Source of the DNA: Phytophthora colocasiae
Taxonomy: Eukaryota; Oomycota; Peronosporomycetes; Peronosporales; Peronosporaceae
NCBI GenBank assembly: GCA_018806915.1
Contig: JAGKQI010000058.1
Coordinates: 310,001 to 374,000, forward strand
Direction: 5' to 3'
DNA: 64,000 nucleotides
Shown here: piece after piece, positions 44,338 through 55,047 of the stretch
How the letters are laid out: every line of letters starts with the position of its first letter
Numbering within the stretch: the stretch's first letter is position 1
Program-made: the position numbers and the translations under genes
The notes under the pieces: generated by a model
What the model was told of the DNA's origin: nothing
Database searches by the model: none
The model's input: the letters and a program-made list of their open reading frames with translations, nothing else

Positions 44338-45042
44338 TCATTTTCGCATCCAATATTCGTGACTGTAAAACTTCCGGTGTCGGAGCTTCTCGACAGCGTA
44401 TATACTGCACGCGTAGTACCCAAGCGCACCTGTAGACAACATCTATCGTAAGTCTTGGCAACAGGAAAACAAGCACGACACAACGACCCACCGATCTTAT
44501 GTATTCCAGAGAAACCTGCGTAGCCCCACTCGGTCCAAATATCCACATGAGTAATTCCCGAGGACAGAAGACTCTACCACGATAATAGTTAAAGCTTTGA
44601 GCCCATTTTGATCTACTAAAAACTCTGCAACAGTAGGATACTTACTTCTCGAGCAATGCCAAGCGTAATAGTTAGGCAGATGTACAGCGGATGCACGAGC
44701 AATACCAGGCGAAACTGAGAGTACAACATGCCAAAGAGGCCACTACGAAACAGAAATGTTCCGCCCAGCATCATAAAGAAGTTGACAAGTCCTGCGATCT
44801 GCAACAAAACCTGGACACTGAGGTAACCAAGCAACAGTCGGGTGAATACTGGAATAATGGGGAGAACTACAGACATCCACTCACAAGGAGACAATAGAGT
44901 CACTGCTATTGTCCGAGATGCCTTGGCCTGGCAAATCTCCATACTCGATGGAGGAATTAAGCACAACGTCCACGATATACATACACGCAGCCAGAGCTGC
45001 ATTGGCACTGAAGAATGGCGGCAGGTCGCCACTGCACTTCAT
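44338..45042 (-). CDS. TMEM138: TMEM138-like ciliary membrane protein
   Basis: Four exons: 44885-45042, 44646-44817, 44516-44573, 44338-44429; 159 residues, against 162 in human TMEM138. TMEM138 acts in ciliary transport and transition-zone function and is kept mainly in ciliated organisms. Four membrane spans can be read. Family-like stretches are LQIAGLVNFFMML...TFLFRSGLFGMLYSQF, VHPLYICLTITLGI, a THVDIWTEWGYAG segment and the final KLRHRKFYSHEYWMRK. The spans and tail appear only after splicing, and all donors and acceptors are canonical. The gene is head-to-head with EXO1, with 146 bp between starts. Confidence 0.8.
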
Positions 45043-45138
45043 TATTAATTATTATTTATTGAAGATACGACCAGCGAAAAATTGAATAAAACAATTTGCA
45101 AAAGATTTTTATTTATTTTTTGATTTGAAAAAAAAAAC

Positions 45139-45148
45139 TTTTCGCGCC
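45139..45148 (+). promoter_or_regulatory. E2F-like site between TMEM138 and EXO1
   Basis: TTTTCGCGCC matches the E2F/DP consensus TTTSSCGC and lies 41 bp before the EXO1 ATG, in a promoter region shared with TMEM138. E2F sites typically drive S-phase genes, which fits EXO1. Binding is inferred from sequence only. Confidence 0.45.
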
Positions 45149-45188
45149 ATTTTGCCGCCGTCCAGCAGCGAAAGAGACGGACGTCGCT

Positions 45189-47571
45189 ATGGGGATCTCG
45201 GGCCTCCTACCGGTGCTCAAGAGCATCACGGAGACCAAGACGATCGATGAGTACAAGGGCCGGACGCTCGCTATCGACGGCTACTGCTGGTGCGTGTCCT
45301 TCACCAGTGAAAAGACCTTCGTAATATTTATTTTGTACCCATTACTTTCTAGGCTTCATCGCGCCATTTACTCGTGTAGCCAAGAGATCTGCCTCGGCCA
45401 GGAGACGGACAAGTGCGTATATACTGAGGGTGGACGATCAATAACGAATCACTAACTCTGTTATGCGCAGATATGTAACGTATTTCATGGATCGAATCAA
45501 TACATTGCTTCATAATGGTGTGACTCCTTACGTCGTGTTCGACGGAGGACCTCTCCCTATGAAAAAGGGTACGGAGGAAGAAAGACGCAAAACGCGACAG
45601 AAGAACCGAGAGCTCGGCATCCAGCACTACAACAGCAAGCGCTTTGGGGAGGCCCGTAAGTGCTTCGTTCGGGCAGTGGATGTGTCCCCCTATATGGCTC
45701 ACCGTGTTATTCAGGTGAGCTAATAATTGGTGTTCGTGCTGGGATAAATGCTGGATATTTACTGACTTTTCTTCCTCTCACTCAGCACCTGAAGGCCCAG
45801 AATGTGGCTTACATTGTAGCTCCGTACGAAGCAGATGCCCAACTCGCCTACTTAGTGAAGAACGGACTCGCGGACGGTGTGATTACTGAAGACTCGGATT
45901 GCCTTCCCTTTGGATGTCAAATGGTGCTCTTTAAAATGGACCGCGACAATGTTGCACAGGAAATTCAGACAGCAAACCTCAAGAAGAACAGAGGGATGAG
46001 CTTTCACATGTTCACCGAGCAAATGGTAAGTCGCTCTTTTTAAAGTTAGGAAATGACATTTAACCGACAAACTGACTTTGACAATTTGTCTACCAGTTTC
46101 TTGAAATGTGTATTTTTTCAGGATGTGACTACCTTCCAAGTATCCCCGGGTTTGGCCTGAAAAAGGCTTACACTGCGATGAAGCAGCACGGTTCCTTCAC
46201 GAAGGTACGTTGATGGAGCATTCAACCGATGCGTGTTTTGAGTTCTGACGTCACTATTTTATTTAGATCATTCGCGCGTTGCGTCTTGAAGGTAAAGTGC
46301 GAGTTCCAAACACTTACGAAGATGACTTCAGGAAGGCAGTGCTGACTTTCCGGCATCAACGTGTGTATTGCCCCACGAAGAAGGTAAGGGTAACGCAGCA
46401 CTATACGTTATTTTCTAGCCCTAACTTGTACATCGCACAGGAAATGGTTCCATTAACACCGATTCCAGCAAACGTAATGGAGTCCGATCCGTCGATGGAT
46501 TTTGTTGGGCCAATGCTGCCTAATGATATTGCAAAGTCAATCGCTGAAGGGAGCATGGACCCTATCACCACGAAGCCATTCCCAGACCAAGCACCACTAC
46601 AACACCGCAAATCAATGCAGCCATCCGCAGCTAAATTCGCGCCGCATTTGATTCGAAAACCGGCTGCTCCTCCCAAAACGAAAGAAGCTATCACCTCATT
46701 CTTTCACGCATCGGAATCTGCAGCAGCAGCTGTGTTCAATGCACCTCGATCGAATTCAGCTCCTGCAAAACGGAAACTCCCAACGTCATTCATGGATAAG
46801 TGGGCATCCAAAACTGCAACACCTCAGAAAATCGTTACTTCGGATTCAACTGAAAAGCCTACAGCTTCTAGCCCACTCGTGACAAGTCGATTCTTCGGTG
46901 GAAAGCCCAGAAATGTGTCACCGCCGGACGAGGCTGCGAAGAAGAGTGCGCTACGTTCCCAAGACACGTCTTCCACTTTCCAAAGCCAAGAGCCGTGTGG
47001 AGTTGATGTTGCAAGAAATATCTCGTTTGACCCGCAGACTGATAAGACCCGAGTGTTGCCGACGTTGCAAAAGGGCGACGTTTCCAAGGAAAACAAAGCA
47101 CCAAATTTTCAGGAGGCAATTCGCAATGCCGCGTCATCAGGAAAAGAAACAGCATTTTCAAGGATGATGCGTGCTGGGTCAATGATCCAACAACATAAAC
47201 TGAAGAAACGAAAGATCTTCGGCCCTGGCGTTCGCAGCGGAAGACTGCATCAAATTTCCTTGACCAGTCAAATTGAGAAGTTTGCTTTTCAGAAGGAGCC
47301 GGTAATTCCAAGGTCGAGTTCCGATTCACCGGTTGAGCAGGCAACTGATGCCGAGAGCACTTCAGAGAATCTTGACGACCCTGACGACCAACTCACTTTC
47401 TCGATAGCTGACCCGAGCACCGATGCCGCTCCATCGCAAGAAGCCAATACAAATACTTGTACAGCACTCGACAAGAAGGAAGATGGTATCGATACAAGCA
47501 ATACTCTGACCCCCGAATCAGTAGCCCCAGCACCGATGGCATCATTCGATCGGTTCCGCTACAAATTGTGA
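45189..47571 (+). CDS. EXO1: Exonuclease 1 (EXO1)
   Basis: Seven exons: 45189-45289, 45353-45412, 45471-45714, 45786-46025, 46097-46204, 46267-46383, 46441-47571; 666 residues. EXO1 is a 5'-3' exonuclease and flap endonuclease in mismatch repair, end resection and replication. The XPG-N start MGISGLLPVLKS is followed by active-site acids in AIDGYCWLHR, VFDGG, APYEADAQLAY, ITEDSD and SGCDYLPS. A helix-hairpin-helix (SIPGFGLKKAY) follows. The C-terminal 370 residues are disordered and basic with short Phe motifs (ITSFFHAS, and FDRFRYKL at the end) that could bind PCNA or mismatch-repair partners. Intron 46384-46440 is 57 nt, in frame and stop-free. Confidence 0.92.
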
Positions 47572-47627
47572 AAATACTACAATGTCCTACTTGCAACAAT
47601 CGGATATATTTGTGCAATACATTTGTT

Positions 47628-49366
47628 TTACATCGGAGCTATCTCACCTTTGCAAAGAGGACAACTATTGTTTTCCCGAATCCAGCCACCAACGCAATCT
47701 AGGAATTAACCACATCGTTAAATTAGAAAATGAAGTGGCCTAGTGGAAAGAGCTTCTTACCCTCGTGAAACACATGAGCGCATGGCAGAGTCGTCGCTCG
47801 GTCGTTTGGCACAAAATCGTATTGGCAAATGATACATCTACGGAACACCAATTACCGCAACAAAGTCAGCACAGCTTCCCAACGCAGAAAAAAATGACGC
47901 AGTACGTACGTATCCTCGGCGGCACCACGCGTCCAACGATGAGTTGGGAGGCTCGAAAGAACCTGAACAGCCATCCGTCGCCATCGCTCTTTCTTCACGT
48001 CACCGTTTTCTTCTCCAAGTCTCAGGAGTTCTTCGTACGTCATATTGTCCGGATCAATATTACGTTCATGACCCGTCAAACCAGCAAGTAACGCGCTGGT
48101 GGGGATTTGAGGCTGCTGGTTATATTCTCGCTCAACAGCCTCCCGAAGGCGGCGGGCCTCGAACTCTTCGTATGCTGCAATATTCTACAAGAACAACAAA
48201 TTTGAAGATTAATATCAAATTTCGTCCCTGGTACAATTGTGTTACTGCTTACCTCTTGCTGTTGAAGATAACGTGCCAAAGCTAGCGAGGCCTCCTCATC
48301 ACTCTGATCGCTGGGGCGATTTGCTGGAGGAGTTGTCGGCGGTGAGTGATTGCTTGGCATTGCAGGCATCGCCACTGGCGACGGCGAGCGTTCCGGGGAT
48401 GGATCCGACGTCCAACGATACCGATCATGTCGATGCATTCGAGGCTCAAGCTCCTGCTCCAGCTCGTACCCGTACGCACGAGCAGCAGTTTGTTCAGGTG
48501 AGTGATGGTGTAGACGAGGTCGTGAACGTGTCCGGTTGCGAGGTTCTCTGGTGTTTGTTGTCAGTGAATGCCCAGGCTGCGGAGAGGTGTTCGAAGTTGC
48601 CAAATGGTCCGAGTGTACGTCTTGCTGCACTTGTCGTGAACGATATGGCAGTGCACGGTTTGAATCCGTAGGATCTCGAGGAAGGGTAAAATCTAAGTGC
48701 AGTCGACGTTGAGACGGAGGAGTTTCAAATGCCCTGCTAGTGTGTCGCCAGCTATCTGCACTCTCCTTCTCCTCTTGATCTTCACTATGGCGCGACTCTC
48801 TCATCGGCAGCTGCGGGGACCCCAGTGACGAGCTAGGGCTTTCCGCACAGATTTCGTCCCTTGCCATAATACCAAGCTCAGCGTTTTGCCAACCCCTGGA
48901 GATGCTATCCTGCGATCCATTCGTGCTTCTCACTGCAGAGCTTGCACCAGGACGAGGACTTGTGAGGTCGATCACTGAAAACTGAGCAACCAATGCAAAA
49001 ATTAGCGTCATGTATCATAATTCCAAACGTGTAGTACTACATACCGTCGATACCCGTGAATTTGGAGAGGAATTTACACCTCCTGGTGTTTCTGATTGAG
49101 TGGTAGATGTCTGTTGCGCATTATTGCTGTTCTGCCAGCGGTAAATAACGGTACATTAGTGTACTAACATAGCGTATCACAATATCGAAATGACCCACTC
49201 CGTGTGATTCTATCAGCAGACGGGTGTGCGCACGCTCCAAACGCACGTAACGTCGCTTCAAACGCGCGTACTTCTTCTCCAGTAAGTCGCGCTGCTGTCT
49301 CTCGCGCCTGAATGCCGTCTCCATAGCGCGTAGCCTGCGCTCCGTGTCCGATCCAACTCCGTTCAT
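47628..49366 (-). CDS. RING-H2 E3 ubiquitin ligase, BIG BROTHER-like
   Basis: Six exons: 49181-49366, 49045-49131, 48253-48981, 47910-48184, 47761-47837, 47628-47698; 474 residues. An N-terminal basic coiled coil (1-55) is followed by a long disordered Ser/Pro/Arg/His-rich middle. Then comes MTYEELLRLGEENGDVKKE, the segment that precedes the RING in plant BIG BROTHER-type ligases. The C-terminal RING-H2 is CIICQYDF...LPCAHVFHEDCVGGWI...CPLCK, rebuilt across two introns, which supports the model. Such ligases attach ubiquitin with E2 partners; substrates are unknown. Its 3' end faces EXO1 with 56 bp between stops. Confidence 0.85.
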
Positions 49367-49394
49367 TTTTGTGTGCAGCTTTTGCTTGGGATTT

Positions 49395-49406
49395 TTTGGC
49401 GCCAAA
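49395..49406. promoter_or_regulatory. Perfect E2F palindrome upstream of the RING gene
   Basis: TTTGGCGCCAAA is an exact palindromic E2F-type site, 29 bp upstream of the RING-H2 ATG (49366, minus strand). Together with the site before EXO1 it suggests cell-cycle control of these neighbours. This is inferred from sequence alone. Confidence 0.45.
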
Positions 49407-50579
49407 TTACACTACTGAGAGTATTCGATTAAATACGTATTTTGAATTTCTAGAGCGCATCTGTCTGCAAAGTAAATACTTGCACGTGACGATAGCGCTA
49501 GGCATAACCGAGTTTTCTATACGAAACAAATTGTGTCATCCTCGCGACAGCTACGTCAAGCTGCATATACAGCATCACATGCTGCGTGCGTCGACAGATA
49601 TGTACTTCACTGCCGCCGTCGGAATATCTTTGGTAACTGAAACACTTTATTCGCTGATCTCTAGTTGGTTGCAATACAGTGTTCATGTATCATCACTTCG
49701 TCCAAGCATACGTTCATTGTGAGAAAAAATCGCGCCAAGGACCTCAGGAATTACAAGCTACTGCGGCTTTTTGCGCTGATGACTGGTCTTTGAAATGACC
49801 GACACATGTCTGGAATCCAGACTCTGGATACAACTTTCACTGCGATTCACACAAACATAAGTCCCGTCAAGAACGACCAGACGGTCCAAAAAGCAAGTGA
49901 ACTGCCTTCGTCTACACTGAGCGAAAAAGCACGTGTATTTGCTTTTTCGCACCCACAGTTTAGAGAACCTGCGCCCGGCGCACCATTGAATTGTGGACAC
50001 TACTGGAGGTTTGCGCCGCCGTCGGAGATGAAGATCATTCAGTAGAGAATCTCAACTTGAGATGCGGCGCGACCATGATTCAACGAGGATACATTGTGGC
50101 TCGTTTCGACACTGAGACGGGAACTCGAAATCCGACTGCTGTACATGTACACGAATGTGTTAGTATGGCTGGGTGTCCGTTTAAAATGCGTTGAAGATGG
50201 TCTCGAGTCGGGAGATTTTTTAGCCATTGTCCTTCGCATAGATCAAGTCAATTACCAGGAAGTAGTTGTTTGCTGCTCGCTGTGGCTGACAATTGCCAAG
50301 AAATGTGTCAACATATAGTGGATGTCGAGCTTGGCCGACTGAAGCTCCAAAGCTGCGCCTTGCAAATCGTGAAGTCTCTCCAGCTGCAGATGTCCAGCTT
50401 TGCACTGAGCTGAGCGCGAACTCTTTTGGCCTTGGAGCTTTGTGGTGCATTTCGATGAATCTCAACTAGAGACTTTCAAACGGCGTTGAAGCAAACCCTG
50501 TGTAGAAAAAAAGAATGGTGAATGGACCGTGAGAGCGCAATTTGTCCGACGGCGATCAAGTGCAGGACCAATGGGATGT
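49407..50579. other. Intergenic, nothing recognised
   Basis: Open frames of 60-117 codons occur on both strands, but none has a recognised family, consistent start context or splice pattern. I see no repeats or RNA genes. Confidence 0.4.
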
Positions 50580-50607
50580 CCTGAGTCAGGACTCCTGAGT
50601 CAGGACC
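50580..50607 (+). promoter_or_regulatory. Tandem TGAGTCA (AP-1/GCN4-type) sites upstream of the zinc transporter
   Basis: A 14-bp unit, CCTGAGTCAGGACT, is repeated directly (50580-50593, 50594-50607, with one mismatch at the end). Each copy holds TGAGTCA (50582-50588 and 50596-50602), the classic bZIP target. The pair lies about 190 bp before the ZIP ATG. A matching pair was not seen in front of the second ZIP copy. Confidence 0.45.
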
Positions 50608-50793
50608 TGACTGCGAGTGGAGTTGGCTCCAGTGGAAATATCCCTCCTCGATTTGCAAGGACTTGTCCGACGGCGGCGTGGGTGTGACAAGAGGCGCCTG
50701 GCGCAGGACTCTCTATCAATAGAGTGGATATCGGATCTACAGACAACTCACTCTCTCTTTTGCGCTTAAGCACCAACACAACACTCGCCAACC

Positions 50794-51798
50794 ATGGCCG
50801 AAGAAACCTGTTGCGGGTGCGTCTCGCTTGATGCGGACAATGAGTACGACATGGGACTCCACATCGGCTCCATCTTCATCATCTTTGCTGTCTCTGCTGC
50901 CGGAACCATGATCCCGATCATCTCGCAGAAGATTCCGCAGTGCAAGGCCAACTCCATCATCATGGAGGCGATCAGCGCCTTCGCGTACGGAGTTGTCATC
51001 GCCACTGGTTTGATTCACATGGTCAACGAAGGTATCGAGAAGTTGAGCAACGAGTGTCTTGGTGCTGTCGTGGAGAACTACGAGAGTTTGGGATTGGCAT
51101 TCGTGTTGATCACCCTTGTGCTGATGCACTTCATTGAGTGCGAGAGCTCTGTTTTCTTCGGTGCCCAGGGCTCCATGCTTCACGGTCACGGACATGCTCA
51201 CGGCGAATCTGTCGTGCAGGAAGCCGTAATCACCCCTGACGGTGCCGTAACTCCACGTCCAGCTGACCACCCTTACCACGAAAAGAGTCTGGACCAAGCT
51301 GCGCACGATTCCAAGATCCGCCGTAAAATCGCTACTTTAATCTTCGAGGCGGGTGTCCTCTTCCACTCCGTCATTATCGGACTCGACCTCGGCGTCACCA
51401 CCGGATCGGAATTCAAGACTCTTCTGGCTGCTCTGTGCTTCCACCAGTTCTTCGAAGGTGTGGCAATTGGCACGTCTGCTCTGAGCTCTCTCGAGACGAA
51501 GGCGAAACTGTTCATGGTCAACTTTGCGTTCGCCATCACTACACCTGTCGGTCAAGTCATCGGTATCGCTATCCGTAGCACGTACTCGGACTCGTCGACG
51601 ACTGCTCTCTGGGTGCAGGGTATTCTGGACTGTGTGGCTGGTGGTATTCTGTTGTACACGGGTCTGGTGGAGCTACTGACGTACAACATGACCACGAACG
51701 GCCAGTTCTTGTCTCGTCCGGCGGCGCAGCGTTTCGCGTTGTACATTAGTCTGTGGCTGGGTGCTGGTCTGATGGCGCTCATTGGCAAATGGGCGTAA
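50794..51798 (+). CDS. ZIP-family zinc/iron transporter, intact copy
   Basis: A single exon, 334 residues. ZIP proteins move Zn2+, Fe2+ or Mn2+ into the cytosol across plasma or organelle membranes. The N-terminus has a CCGC motif; eight membrane spans follow. The loop after span 3 is His-rich (HGHGHAHGE), the usual metal-sensing loop. Span 4 carries HSVIIGLDLGV and span 5 CFHQFFEGVAIG, the binuclear metal site. The layout fits plant and fungal ZIP/IRT proteins. A near-identical copy at 54048 carries a frameshift. Confidence 0.92.
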   Translation: MAEETCCGCVSLDADNEYDMGLHIGSIFIIFAVSAAGTMIPIISQKIPQCKANSIIMEAISAFAYGVVIATGLIHMVNEGIEKLSNECLGAVVENYESLGLAFVLITLVLMHFIECESSVFFGAQGSMLHGHGHAHGESVVQEAVITPDGAVTPRPADHPYHEKSLDQAAHDSKIRRKIATLIFEAGVLFHSVIIGLDLGVTTGSEFKTLLAALCFHQFFEGVAIGTSALSSLETKAKLFMVNFAFAITTPVGQVIGIAIRSTYSDSSTTALWVQGILDCVAGGILLYTGLVELLTYNMTTNGQFLSRPAAQRFALYISLWLGAGLMALIGKWA

Positions 51799-52143
51799 CG
51801 TGTTCAAGTCCCAGTAAAACTTGCGAGTGAATGAGGTATTAGTTACTGCTCAGCTGTGTTTCAGCGAGCAGTGAACCACCTATTGTACTGATCGAGCGCG
51901 TACAGGGCTCGATAACAATTGATAAATGCAATCCGTTGCTTATCGTTCTTCTAATGTTTGCTGAGTTTCATGTTACGATCACCAAGAGATAGCATTAAGT
52001 CCAGTCGCAATTAATCACACCTGTGTTAAACACCGGCAAGCATGCATGCGCTGCATGCTTTGTGCGTCCCAGTTCATCCGTTGGTACATCACTGGTACAT
52101 TTCAATGCACTCGCGATCTTTCTGTCTTGGAGGTTGGTTCAAA
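51799..52143. other. Intergenic between ZIP and TLC genes
   Basis: No gene was found. An ATG at 52042 in frame with the TLC gene would add 34 unlikely residues. Confidence 0.4.
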
Positions 52144-52860
52144 ATGGGGACGGAGGCGCGCGTACCGGGCCTGGTGATGGCCGTCGCATGCTGGACTGTG
52201 CTGTGGGCCCTCATCCTGAACGTCGTACCTGCAGGCGGTAAGGGCCGCAACCACATCATCACGCTGAACGCCGCACACGGCGTCGTGTCTACGATTTCCT
52301 CGGCGATCACACTCTACTACGCATTTGATACGACTGTCTCGGTGTCCGCCTCCCTCGCATTTTTCATCGTGGATCTGGTGGCAATGCTGCACTCGGACGG
52401 ACTGAGGAACTTGCTTTCTCTCCGTCAATCGCGCCTCATGGACTACGCACACCACATCTTCGGTTTGTACTGGGGCGTCGTGCTTTTTGTGAAGGAGGCT
52501 ACAGTGTGTGACGCGTCGTTCGGCAACCCATACGTATGGATACAAACCAACGAGGTGAGCACAGGATTCTACAACTGGTACCGCCTCACAGACAGCGCAG
52601 TGGCGGGGGCTCTGTTCGTCAGTTCCTTCTTCCTGTCTCGCGTGGTTTTCAACACCATCTACATCATTCCAAGAGCCATTAACCACTGTCAGCCGTTGTA
52701 CGTGCTGGGCTGCTCACCATTTTTCGTGCTGCAATATGTTTGGTTCTACATGATCGCACACAAGTTGATTTCGAGTGCGCCATTGGCTGCTCGGGGCCAA
52801 AAACTGTTTAAGAGCATACGAGAAGAAGATCATATCGAGGAGAACAAGAAGAATGCTTGA
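52144..52860 (+). CDS. TLC-domain membrane protein, 238 aa
   Basis: A single exon from ATG 52144; the upstream ATG 52042 gives a His/Cys-rich extension that does not look natural. Six to seven hydrophobic spans are seen. The conserved-looking DYAHHIFGLYWGVVLF block at about 98-113 and a later NWYRLTD...FFLSRVVFN segment fit the TRAM-LAG1-CLN8 (TLC) family, which includes ceramide synthases and lipid-sensing or lipid-trafficking ER proteins. The paired His (HH) of the TLC signature is present. Without the longer LAG motif it is probably not a ceramide synthase. The C-terminus is charged and ends in KKNA, not a clear KKxx signal. Confidence 0.65.
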   Translation: MGTEARVPGLVMAVACWTVLWALILNVVPAGGKGRNHIITLNAAHGVVSTISSAITLYYAFDTTVSVSASLAFFIVDLVAMLHSDGLRNLLSLRQSRLMDYAHHIFGLYWGVVLFVKEATVCDASFGNPYVWIQTNEVSTGFYNWYRLTDSAVAGALFVSSFFLSRVVFNTIYIIPRAINHCQPLYVLGCSPFFVLQYVWFYMIAHKLISSAPLAARGQKLFKSIREEDHIEENKKNA

Positions 52861-53040
52861 ATTAGAACTAATCACCGGTATACCGAGACCAGCACCTCAT
52901 GTCCGGAGTACTATTTGTGAGTTTCTTCCACTCTCGATTGCCCCACAGCACCCGACGTACGTAATGGTGACCCCTGGTTTGACTTCAAAGTGATTCAGCT
53001 GTGTAGCAAGGTACGAGACGCGAATCAGCAACAAACCGAT

Positions 53041-53332
53041 ACAAAGGCTCGATCTTGAGAGCTGTAGCCTACAGTGTAGGTCACCACGGCGTCTCCCTTA
53101 AGACACCTTTGTAGTCCTTGTGGAATTTGATGCGGCGCACTTTGCCCAGCTTATTGGACACTCCAGTATGCAGCAGGTTTCACTAACGACGCATTTTTCG
53201 AAAACTCCAACTGCAGACCAGGCCGGCCATGTACGTCGTTAGACCAGTGATGTATACACTGCTTTTGCCTTTAGATCCCCGGCCGCCAGACCCAACGACG
53301 AGTTTCTCTGCAGCTTGAGAAGTCTCACTCAT
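53041..53332 (-). pseudogene. Fragment of an HTATSF1/CUS2-like RRM splicing factor gene
   Basis: From ATG 53332 the minus strand reads a start like MSETSQAAEKLVVGSGG and then SSVYITGL, the opening of the first RRM in Tat-SF1/Cus2. The frame then breaks. NKLGKVRRIKFHKDYKG (about 53160-53108) and, one base shifted, LKGDAVVTY (about 53105-53079) match the second half of the same RRM. The middle of the domain is missing or scrambled and no downstream UHM domain follows. It looks like a partial gene copy that has decayed. Parent-gene identity is inferred from these short blocks. Confidence 0.5.
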
Positions 53333-54047
53333 CTTGCCTGCGGTGGGTTAGCTTGTTAGGGATGAAGCGCTTACTGCCGGGGTTCTTGGCGCGCGCAAGC
53401 TCGGTCACATTCGATAGCTTTTTTCCATAGCTCTTTGAACGATTTCAATTACGAGATTGCCGATCGGCAAAAACCTCCACACAGCGCAATGTCGTGGCCG
53501 AAAATCGGTACGAGCATGTAGACCATTTGGAGCACATTGTGCCATATTCACAAAATCGACGCCAACTATTGCACCTCACCGGCTTTCACTTTTGACCAAT
53601 AAGAGGAAAGTACCTTTTTAATACCGGTATGAAAGACGGTGAGAACAGCTTGTACCCACAGTGTACGTACAGGAAAATTCGGTGCGTACAGTTGCTTGGT
53701 GGTGCAGGTCGAAATGCAGGGCAGCAGACGAATCTGATCGAAGTGCGTGCACAGCTAACCCATTACGCACACGAACATTTCGCGCTATGCTGTCGTCGGA
53801 GAGGCTCTTTTCAACGTGCATGCCTACATTATGACAAAGCTTATGTCATAGGCGTGCAATGTGTCCGGCGGCGGCCCAGCGAAATTTGACGTCTTTCGCT
53901 GACGTTGTCAGACAGCTTTCCACGCATAACGGTGCTCATGGAGCAACAACAAAAGCAAGCAAGTTACCTAGAACCGCGATGGATAGAAGTTCACTTCTCG
54001 ATTTTTGACCAACCAACCAACCACAATTTCAGCACGCACTTCAAAAT
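53333..54047. other. Intergenic upstream of the second ZIP copy
   Basis: No supported gene. A short AACC repeat (CCAACCAACCAACCA) occurs near 54008-54022. Sequence before the ATG shows no obvious similarity to the leader of the first ZIP copy. Confidence 0.4.
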
Positions 54048-55047
54048 ATGGCCGAAGAAACTTGCTGCGGGTGCGTCGCGGTCGACGCGGATAACGAGTA
54101 CGACATAGGACTCCACATCGGCTCCATCTTCATCATCTTTGCTGTCTCTGCTGCCGGAACCATGATCCCGATCATCTCGCAGAAGATTCCGCAGTGCAAG
54201 GCCAACTCCATCATCATGGAGGCGATCAGCGCCTTCGCGTACGGAGTTGTCATCGCCACTGGTTTGATTCACATGGTCAACGAAGGTATCGAGAAGTTGA
54301 GCAACGAGTGTCTTGGTGCCGTCGTGGAGAACTACGAGAGTTTGGGATTGGCATTCGTGTTGATCACCCTTGTGCTGATGCACTTCATTGAGTGCGAGAG
54401 CTCTGTTTTCTTCGGTGCCCAGGGCTCCATGCTTCACGGTCACGGACATGCTCATGGCGAAGTCGTGCGAAGCCGTAATCACCCCTGACGGTGCCGTAAC
54501 TCCACGTCCAGCCGATCACCCGTACCACGAAAAACCTTTGGACCAAGCTGCGCACGATTCCAAGATCCGCCGTAAAATCGCTACTTTAATCTTCGAGGCG
54601 GGTGTCCTCTTCCACTCCGTCATTATCGGACTCGACCTCGGCGTCACCACCGGATCGGAATTCAAGACTCTTCTGGCTGCTCTGTGCTTCCACCAGTTCT
54701 TCGAAGGTGTGGCAATTGGCACGTCTGCTCTGAGCTCTCTCGAGACGAAGGCGAAACTGTTCATGGTCAACTTTGCGTTCGCCATCACTACACCTGTCGG
54801 TCAAGTCATCGGTATCGCTATCCGTAGCACGTACTCGGACTCGTCGACGACTGCTCTCTGGGTGCAGGGTATTCTGGACTGTGTGGCTGGTGGTATTCTG
54901 TTGTACACGGGTCTGGTGGAGCTACTGACGTACAACATGACCACGAACGGCCAGTTCTTGTCTCGTCCGGCGGCGCAACGTTTCGCGTTGTACATTAGTC
55001 TGTGGCTGGGTGCTGGTCTGATGGCGCTTGTCGGCAAATGGGCGTAG
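54048..55047 (+). pseudogene. Second ZIP transporter copy, frameshifted
   Basis: The coding sequence is almost identical to 50794-51798, with long blocks matching base for base. Relative to the intact copy, a 3-nt deletion lies at about 54461/54462 and a 2-nt deletion at about 54468/54469, just after the His-rich loop. The net 5-nt loss shifts the frame: the first part ends after 146 codons, and the rest, including spans 4-8, stays open in another frame to 55047. No splice pair repairs it. It is a very recent pseudogene, a copy kept similar by gene conversion, or an assembly error. If real, the product would have only the first three spans. Confidence 0.8.

Noticed and set aside
49758..50320. 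Several overlapping open frames between the RING and ZIP genes
   Set aside because: None has an ATG in good context, splice sites or recognisable protein; judged intergenic.
50737..51306. 189-codon minus-strand frame, repeated at 53991-54482
   Set aside because: It recurs only because both ZIP copies share coding sequence; it is an antisense shadow, not a gene pair.
52042..52143. Upstream ATG start for the TLC protein
   Set aside because: Would add a His/Cys-rich stretch unlike the family; ATG 52144 gives a natural membrane-protein start.
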